Shown: positions 61,922 to 64,000 of the stretch, piece by piece
Position numbering within the stretch: position 1 is the first letter of the stretch
Layout of the letters: each line of letters opens with the position of its first letter
Source: Panopea generosa
Taxonomy: Eukaryota; Mollusca; Bivalvia; Adapedonta; Hiatellidae
Reading direction: 5' to 3'
Assembly (NCBI GenBank): GCA_029582155.1
Contig: CM055896.1
Coordinates: 8,078,482-8,142,481 of the forward strand
Length of the DNA stretch: 64,000 nt
Position numbers and translations under genes: made by a program
Notes under the pieces: generated by a model
What the model was told of the DNA's origin: nothing
What the model saw: only the letters and a program-made list of their open reading frames with translations
The model's database searches: none

Positions 61922-62517
61922 GACATACTATATAGAGCGTTTTGTTGATTATTGCCGTTGTAACAGTGCTATTTTTTACAGATAAACTGAACGCAACTGT
62001 TTTTGTGTACAATCAAAGTAAAACAGTTGGATATAAAAAACGATATTGATTTTGTTTAAAACCACTCTCACCAATATTGATTTATAACTATGAGTAATAT
62101 TGTAACCATCACATTACATCCATTGAAAATGTTTGTATATGACGATGAGCTATGATGCTTATGTCTAGAAAATAAATATAAAAAAAATGTTTTGTTCTGT
62201 TCTATGATTAATTTTGAGCTTTCCAAAAGTGTATTTACAAATGTTCCAATTAATTTACAGATAAACTTAACCCCAACGTTTTGGTGAACAGTAACGACAT
62301 AAATGTTGAATACAAATACGATATTGAGTATACACGTTACCGTATAAAGAATCACAACTACACTGGCAACCCCCAAGGCAGTCAGGCGTTCACTGTTACC
62401 GCAGCTGCTAACACTTTTGGAGGTATCAGCAAGTGTGGAACTTCAGCTGTGATGCCCCTGGCGACCCGACATAATAACGTATGGAGTGTCAACTACGTAA
62501 AACTGGCTGTGAAATAA
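37663..62517 (+). CDS. Gene 2: secreted IgGFc-binding-protein-like, six exons
   Basis: Exons at 37663-37677, 44247-44292, 50979-51095, 57147-57913, 59701-59842 and 62261-62517 join with consistent phases (0,1,1,0,1) to 1,344 nt, 447 residues and a TAA stop. Residues 1-21 form a signal peptide (MEKAM then TAAVSLIVAVTLSLYG). Residues about 60-315 hold the IgGFc_binding N-terminal-type domain, with the signature HTVEQLPASSHWGKKYAVRP near 239-258, cysteines near 148, 154 and 181, and many N-glycosylation sequons (NQT, NKT, NAT, NET, NVT). No membrane anchor, mucin or VWD domain follows, so it is a short secreted form, unlike the long vertebrate FCGBP. In that family the domain is tied to mucus and extracellular recognition; a role in mucosal defence here is inference. 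Introns carry several satellites. Family assignment is by motif recall, without a search. Confidence 0.82.
37678..38867. other. Gene 2 intron 1, first part
   Basis: AT-rich intronic sequence with no repeat or exon recognised. Confidence 0.5.
38868..38916. repeat. GA dinucleotide microsatellite
   Basis: About 24 GA units, with one AAAG interruption near the right end. The forward frame of repeating RE is a by-product. Confidence 0.95.
39486..39715. mobile_element. Dispersed element, inverted relative to 17844-18245
   Basis: GTTAAACGTCATTTGAATGA, CTTTGTAGTTTGTACATGAC, GAATTATAAAAGGGCGGAGT and GCAATGTCATTCACGCATGC match, on the opposite strand, the element at 17844-18110. The ends beyond differ. 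Confidence 0.6.
39786..40026 (-). mobile_element. tRNA-derived SINE (Leu/Ser-like head)
   Basis: On the minus strand the head reads TAGCCGAGTGGTCTGAGGCA (box A region) and later GTAGGTTCGAGCCTCGCTCG (box B), spaced as in a tRNA with a long variable arm. The body has TTTGCCAGTTATTTGCGGAA and GGTTCTACTGAGATTGATTC. The tRNA-like acceptor stem is not convincing, so this is a SINE and not a tRNA gene. Confidence 0.75.
40252..40306. repeat. Short ACGATATC tandem repeat
   Basis: Six or seven units of about 9-10 bp of the form ACGATATC / ACGATACT. Confidence 0.75.
40608..41012. repeat. ATT-rich trinucleotide block
   Basis: About 400 bp of ATT/TTA repeats with scattered G and C substitutions (TATTGTTATTATTATC). 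The 141-codon minus frame of mostly isoleucine is an artefact. Confidence 0.95.
41013..41654. other. Intron 1 sequence, nothing seen
   Basis: No coding or repeat feature recognised. Confidence 0.45.
41655..42540 (+). mobile_element. 5'-truncated LINE, end of ORF2 and 3' tail
   Basis: Encodes a decayed C-terminus of a non-LTR retrotransposon ORF2: NWVSNVKKLLNDYEFSYLF, then after a frameshift near 41763 RVIDYFIQEWYGSVNN, and the zinc-knuckle-like block RLSAHTLRIKTGRYARNHIR, CLCC, VEDIYHFIC. A TAA at about 42078 breaks the frame, which continues for about 55 codons to TAA near 42243. The 3' end closes in TTCTGTTCTGTTCTG, the short tail repeat. It lies inside gene 2 intron 1. Dead copy. Confidence 0.8.
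42770..43030 (-). mobile_element. tRNA-derived SINE (ATTCAATC-tail family)
   Basis: On the minus strand: CTTTCTATCAATCCAGGGGT, AATTCGAATCCAGTCTCCGT (box B), GATATACGACATTGTGTCTC, GCTGATTCAAG, GATCCCAGGGAA and GATCGTCTGTTAGCCCTTGA. The same motif order occurs at 48955-49226 and 60338-60642. Confidence 0.8.
43031..44358. other. Intron 1 sequence around exon 2
   Basis: Contains a short TTGTTCTATATTGTCTTATA repeat near 43590-43640 and the 46-bp exon 2. No other feature recognised. Confidence 0.45.
44247..44292 (+). CDS. Gene 2 exon 2 (signal peptide core)
   Basis: Acceptor TTTCTTTACCCAG, donor GTAAGT. Encodes TAAVSLIVAVTLSLY plus one base. The length (46 bp) and phases equal those of gene 1 exon 2. 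Confidence 0.88.
44359..44558. mobile_element. MITE with TACAGTAGAA inverted ends
   Basis: The left end is TACAGTAGAACTTCGTTGTC TCGAAC; the right end on the other strand is TACAGTAGAATTTCGAGGCC TCGAACC. It is flanked by TA dinucleotides, as in Tc1/mariner-type elements. 200 bp, non-coding. Confidence 0.75.
44818..44895 (-). mobile_element. Fragment of the 215-bp MITE family
   Basis: On the minus strand: ATCCCAGAACCTGATATCTC CCGAATCAGGTCTATTAACC and GGGAATTCTATGCC, then truncated. About 80 bp remains. Confidence 0.75.
44896..45694. other. Intron 2 sequence, nothing seen
   Basis: No exon or repeat recognised between the MITE fragment and the 82-bp satellite. Confidence 0.45.
45695..48190. repeat. 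82-bp satellite in gene 2 intron 2, ~30 copies
   Basis: The unit holds TGACTTCGTCTCCATCCCGG, ACTTAACTGAACCCAAGATC, TTACTGTCCTAAAGCCGCTC and ACACTGCCCACCCAAACCCA. It is clearly richer in G+C than its surroundings, with C-rich and T-rich runs on the plus strand. Unit blocks around 46760-47540 repeat in the same variant order, indicating multi-unit copying. Confidence 0.95.
48191..48954. other. Intron 2, nothing firm
   Basis: A 69-codon open frame at 48409-48618 has no recognisable feature. No splice-bounded exon supported. Confidence 0.45.
48955..49226 (+). mobile_element. tRNA-derived SINE with ATTCAATC tail
   Basis: Box-B-like CTTCGAATCCCCCGCCCGGT, then AACGACATTGTGTATCATTA, CTGATTCAAGTGGGAAAGTT, ATCCCAGGAAACAGTGGTTA, GATCGTCTGTTAGCCCTCGA, ATGACGCTAAATATT and an AATC-repeat tail. 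The 5' head is poorly preserved. Confidence 0.8.
49227..50154. other. Intron 2, nothing firm
   Basis: Two overlapping open frames (49576-49815 + and 49620-49832 -) show no domain; neither is called. Confidence 0.45.
50155..50316 (-). mobile_element. 215-bp MITE family copy, partial
   Basis: On the minus strand: GGTCTATTAACC, GGAATTATATGTCTGTCCCA, GAATGAC and CTGAAGCAGCAG, in the order of the full copies. The inner region is diverged and one end is missing. Confidence 0.65.
50317..50978. other. Intron 2, last part
   Basis: AT-rich sequence leading to the exon 3 acceptor. No other feature. Confidence 0.45.
50979..51095 (+). CDS. Gene 2 exon 3
   Basis: Acceptor TTTTCTATTTTAG, donor GTACGAAT. 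117 bp, phase 1 to phase 1, encoding HVESETYLVALLGQSNLDIE and then YTFMMMNTYNDNISIEVEG. Matches gene 1 exon 3 in length and most residues. Confidence 0.88.
51255..54390. repeat. 57-bp satellite in gene 2 intron 3, ~55 copies
   Basis: The unit contains GTATGTGTTACATAGCCTGA, CCATCCTTGTCCAATTTTGG and ACAAAGGCTTCCATATA. TTGTCCAATTTTGGACAA within it is a perfect 8-bp-arm inverted repeat. A block near 52414-52620 recurs at 53718-53921 (offset about 1.30 kb). Units between about 51570 and 51805 are in the opposite orientation. The short minus-strand ORFs (MVRLCNTYYMEAF) repeat with the unit. Confidence 0.95.
51570..51805 (-). repeat. Inverted block within the 57-bp satellite
   Basis: About four units read AGCCTTTGTC, TGGACAAGGATGGACAGGCT, ATGTAACA.ATACTATA, which is the reverse complement of the surrounding units. 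Normal orientation resumes at about 51815. Confidence 0.85.
54400..54960. repeat. ~150-180 bp tandem repeat, 3 diverged copies
   Basis: Copies share CGCTCACGTGTGACCTTGA, ATTTGAGTTAAAT, GTTGTGTTATGTACGTC and TATATTAAA. The spacing between equivalent points is about 180 and then about 150 bp. A related fragment (GTGACCCTCACGTGTCATC) lies near 63750. Confidence 0.7.
54995..55085 (-). mobile_element. Truncated SINE of the 12879 type
   Basis: ATTTCAACTCGATTGTGAGG, then GATTCCTGGGTAAAACTAGT ACTGAG; only the tail-side part is left. Confidence 0.55.
55411..55470. repeat. TG/TA dinucleotide microsatellite
   Basis: GTGTGTGTATATATATAT run of about 40 bp, followed by shorter TA runs. Confidence 0.93.
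55690..56060 (+). mobile_element. Decayed LINE ORF2 fragment
   Basis: One frame reads KLVNRRRKRSDSRAGPEINL then NGVPYRDQHCLTDLWKTHFE. After a frameshift near 55867 another reads YDNDRHKHVD and STLDSLLHEISHKSDD, then ending CKKRKPCGIGNVYYEHF. This order (RRRK..S..AG.EI..NG, LW..HF, CKKGK.CG.DN..YEH) is that of the segment before the reverse transcriptase core in CR1/L2-like LINEs. Frameshifted and truncated at both ends, in gene 2 intron 3. Confidence 0.75.
56061..56956. other. Intron 3, nothing firm
   Basis: AT-rich; no exon or repeat recognised. Confidence 0.45.
56957..57062. repeat. CTT-rich polypyrimidine tract
   Basis: About 105 bp almost purely T and C on the plus strand (TTCTTCTTC, then TTTTTC runs), ending about 85 bp before the exon 4 acceptor. 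It may help acceptor choice or be a simple repeat only. Confidence 0.85.
57147..57913 (+). CDS. Gene 2 exon 4 (main IgGFc_binding exon)
   Basis: Acceptor TTTCTATTTTAG, donor ACAG|GTAAGC. 767 bp, entered in phase 1 and left in phase 0. Encodes about 256 residues: NQTKNVEPSKHWKLDPFNQT, NKTIVVSSKPSNATFTLQVY, SSFYEYIVTTFCAVGGYCQF, CIGKKYFRSERDTEITLQPF, FAGSYN, HTVEQLPASSHWGKKYAVRP and VIMKGFPTFVIAYRNQ, ending KGMVSFINASHPIQ. The last segment contains the 11 bp missing from gene 1. Within those 11 bp lies an AAAG|GTATGG string that could act as a donor, but its use would leave phase 1 and break exon 5. Confidence 0.9.
57914..59700. other. Gene 2 intron 4, nothing firm
   Basis: AT-rich. Short open frames near 57934-58131 and 58258-58497 have no domain. 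The sequence just after the donor resembles gene 1 intron 4. Confidence 0.5.
59701..59842 (+). CDS. Gene 2 exon 5
   Basis: Acceptor CTAACATTTAG, donor GTAGGT. 142 bp, phase 0 to phase 1: VVQITGLPYGSTSGNMHLGM, TVVPAIEHFQTEFHAVCDQE and AHFQFVVG. Close to gene 1 exon 5. Confidence 0.88.
59843..60147. other. Intron 5, start; nothing seen
   Basis: No feature recognised. Confidence 0.45.
60148..60331 (-). mobile_element. tRNA-derived SINE, clear A and B boxes
   Basis: On the minus strand: CCGTGGCCTAGTGGTTAAGG (box A), GTCGGTCTCGGAAGCGGGAG, GTCGAAGGTTCGAGTTCCGG (box B), and at the far end ACGCTAAATATTCAGTCAAT, the tail shared with the neighbouring SINE. Not called a tRNA gene because the 3' half does not fold back to the 5' end. 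Confidence 0.8.
60338..60642 (+). mobile_element. tRNA-derived SINE with ATTCAATC tail
   Basis: Head TGTCTCAGCGGTAATACTCT and GTCAGTTCGAATCCCCGCCC (box B), body GATATACGACATTGCGTGTC, TTGATTCAAGTTGGAAAGTT, GATCCCAGGAAACGGTGATT, GGTCGTCTGTTAGCCCTTGA, then ATGACGTTAAATATTCAATC. Fullest copy of its family here; it stands head-to-head with the SINE at 60148-60331. Confidence 0.85.
60935..61157 (+). mobile_element. ~220-bp MITE, full copy
   Basis: TAGTCTATCCCAGAACCTGA to GACCCAATCGGGAGAGCTAT and TTACAGACTAGT. Same family as 31332-31552, closely similar. Confidence 0.78.
61276..61846. repeat. ~21-bp minisatellite
   Basis: G/A-rich units of AATGAGGAGGTAAAATGTGG and variants, about 27 copies with several irregular units. 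Lies in gene 2 intron 5. Confidence 0.9.
61850..61923. repeat. TCTG tetranucleotide microsatellite
   Basis: About 18 uninterrupted TCTG units, directly after the minisatellite. The reverse frame SDRQTDRQ is a by-product. Confidence 0.97.
61982..62049 (+). CDS. Possible alternative last exon (6a) of gene 2
   Basis: A strong acceptor (CTATTTTTTACAG) is followed in the right phase by DKLNATVFVYNQSK and TVGYKKRY, then TGA. The first eight residues match the start of exon 6 (DKLNPNV in gene 2, DKLNATVSV in gene 1). Using it would give a protein about 62 residues shorter than the main form. Gene 1 has no equivalent at the matching intron position. It could be a decayed duplicate of exon 6. Confidence 0.45.
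62261..62517 (+). CDS. Gene 2 exon 6 (terminal)
   Basis: Acceptor CCAATTAATTTACAG. 257 bp, phase 1 to stop: DKLNPNVLVNSNDINVEYKY, DIEYTRYRIKNHNYTGNPQG, SQAFTVTAA, FGGISKCGTSAVMP, RHNNVWSVNYVKLAVK and TAA. AATAAA overlaps the stop codon (62513-62518). The last 11 residues are those lost from gene 1. Confidence 0.88.
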
Positions 62518-62518
62518 A
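62513..62518 (+). terminator. Possible poly(A) signal overlapping the stop codon
   Basis: AATAAA is formed by the last bases of GTGAAATAAAAA. If used, the 3' UTR would be very short and the 43-bp array would lie at or beyond the cleavage site. No other clear signal was noted in the next few hundred bases. Confidence 0.35.
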
Positions 62519-62520
62519 AA

Positions 62521-63415
62521 ATCGTAGATAAACATTTCAATGTAGACCAAGATCAACAAGACAGTCGTGTATAGACATTTCAATGTAGACCAAGATCAGC
62601 AAGACAGTCGTAGATAGACATTTCAATGTAGACCCAGATCAGCAAGACAGTCGTAGATAGACATTTCAATGTAAATCCAGATCAGCAAGACAGTCGTAAA
62701 TATACATTTTAGTGCAGACCTAGCATAGATTGATATTTCAATGTAGGCCCAGATCAGCAAGACAGTCGAAGATAGACAATTTAATGTAGACCAAAATCAG
62801 CAAGACAGTCGTAGATAGACATATCAATGTAGACCCAGATCAGCAAGACAATCGTAGATAGACATTTCAATGTAGACCCAGATCAGCAAGATCAGCAAGA
62901 CAGTCGTCGATCGACATTTCAATATAGACCCAGATCAGCAAGACAATCGTAGATAGACATTTCAATGTAGACCCAGATCAGCAAGACAGTCGAATATAGA
63001 CGATTTAATGTAGACCACGATCAGCAAGACAGTGTAGATAGACATTTCAATGTAGACCCAGATTAGCAAGACAATCGTAGATAGACATTTAAGTGCAGAC
63101 CTAGCGTAGATTGACATTTCAACGTAGACCAAGATCAGCAAGACAGTCGAAGATAGACAATTTGATGTAGACCAAGATCAGCAAGACAGTCTTAGATAGA
63201 CATTTCAAATTTAGATCCAGATCAGCAAGAAAATCGTAGATAGACATTTTAGTGCAGACCTAGCGTAAATTGACATTTCAATGTAGACCAAGATCAGCAA
63301 GACAGTCGTAGATAGACATTTCAATGTAGACCCAGATCAGCAAGACATTCGTAGATAGACATTTCAGTGTAGACCCAGCGTAGATTGACATTTCAATGTA
63401 GACCTAGATCAGCAA
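62521..63415. repeat. 43-bp tandem array after gene 2
   Basis: The unit holds AGATAGACATTTCAATGTAG, ACCCAGATCAGCAAGACAGT and CGT; about 20 copies with some short units (for example GTGCAGACCTAGCGTAGATTG). It begins three bases after the stop codon. Confidence 0.93.
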
Positions 63416-63680
63416 TCGTAGATCAGCATTTACAAATGTTCAGATCGTAGATCGGCATTCAAGGCGGAGTTAGGTCTGCAGTCGTAGATCCACATACAAA
63501 AATGTTCACTTTGTATATCGATAATTAAGGTTAATCCAGGTTAGCAATCATAGATCAACATTAAAAAATATCCAGGTCGCAACTCGACATATTTATTAAT
63601 ATATAGATCCAGGTCTGCAACCGTAGATCAACATTAAAATCAAAACTTTAATGTCGATCCAGGTTTGCAATCAAAGATTA
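63416..63680. repeat. Degenerate continuation of the 43-bp array
   Basis: Looser units of about 60-70 bp carrying CGTAGATCAACATT and TCCAGGTCTGCAA; clearly related to the array but diverged. Confidence 0.6.
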
Positions 63681-64000
63681 ACATACTTTTGAAAAAAAGA
63701 ATGGAATTTTATTATCCGGTTTGACCTTGATCATTATGAACTTGGTTTCTACGTGACCCTCACGTGTCATCCCAACTATTGCTTTTTATTACTATATTGT
63801 TTAATGTTTATCTACGATTGCTGGTTTAGGTCTAAACTGAATATCTATCTATCATCTTTTTTGGATGTTGATCAGCATGTGCCGACTTTGATTGATATTT
63901 AAATTCTGACTCTATCAACTACCTATTGAATATCACAAAACAGTATTGAATATTGAATGTTGATCTACGACCTGAGCAATTTGGAAATCACCAATTATGT
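63681..64000. other. Right edge, no gene seen
   Basis: AT-rich. Single GATCTACGA/GTAGATCAACA-like matches recall the array; a GTGACCCTCACGTG stretch recalls the repeat at 54.4-54.9 kb. Confidence 0.45.

Noticed and set aside
61723-61926. SDRQTDRQ-type ORF
   Set aside because: TCTG microsatellite read in reverse.

Overview
This window looks like animal nuclear DNA, most likely from a mollusc or another lophotrochozoan. It is AT-rich, has small exons with GT-AG introns, tRNA-derived SINEs, LINE fragments and MITEs, and an unusual density of local tandem arrays. No rRNA gene, intact tRNA gene or bacterial-type gene was seen. The taxon is an inference from the gene family and repeat style; no species is claimed.

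The only convincing genes are two copies of one secreted IgGFc-binding-protein-like gene (N-terminal IgGFc_binding domain family) in divergent orientation. Gene 2 (+, 37663-62517) has six exons whose lengths and phases join without a break into a 447-residue protein with a signal peptide. Gene 1 (-, 11815-19545, possible first exon at 30662-30694) has the same exon layout and homologous introns. It is broken in two places. Its main exon is 11 bp shorter than the partner exon, which shifts the frame and gives a stop early in the next exon. Its last exon is cut off by a 36-bp satellite. A decayed partial copy of the main exon lies at 15910-16115. Two more exon-like blocks on the minus strand (3162-3408 and about 1847-2021) belong to an unrecognised gene.

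Most of the rest is repeats. In order: 58-62 bp array (1-1846); MITEs; 27-bp and 13/65-bp arrays with a diverged second copy (4.8-5.9 kb); 36-bp satellite (7.6-11.8 kb); gene 1; piggyBac-like foldback (22.3 kb); 54-bp satellite (23.9-27.3 kb); 50-bp and 69-bp arrays (28.3-30.1 kb); 128-bp satellite that appears to be built from a tRNA-derived SINE (32.5-37.2 kb), lying between the two genes; gene 2, whose introns carry an ATT-rich block, a LINE 3' end, an 82-bp satellite (45.7-48.2 kb) and a 57-bp satellite with an inverted block (51.3-54.4 kb); a 21-bp minisatellite and a TCTG microsatellite near the last exons; and a 43-bp array starting three bases after the gene 2 stop codon.

The most notable pattern is that tandem arrays directly abut terminal coding exons at three places, and that a dispersed SINE seems to have become a satellite in the shared upstream region of the gene pair. 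No operon-like or defence-type system was found. Exon calls rest on reading splice sites and comparing the two copies by eye, without transcript data or database searches.
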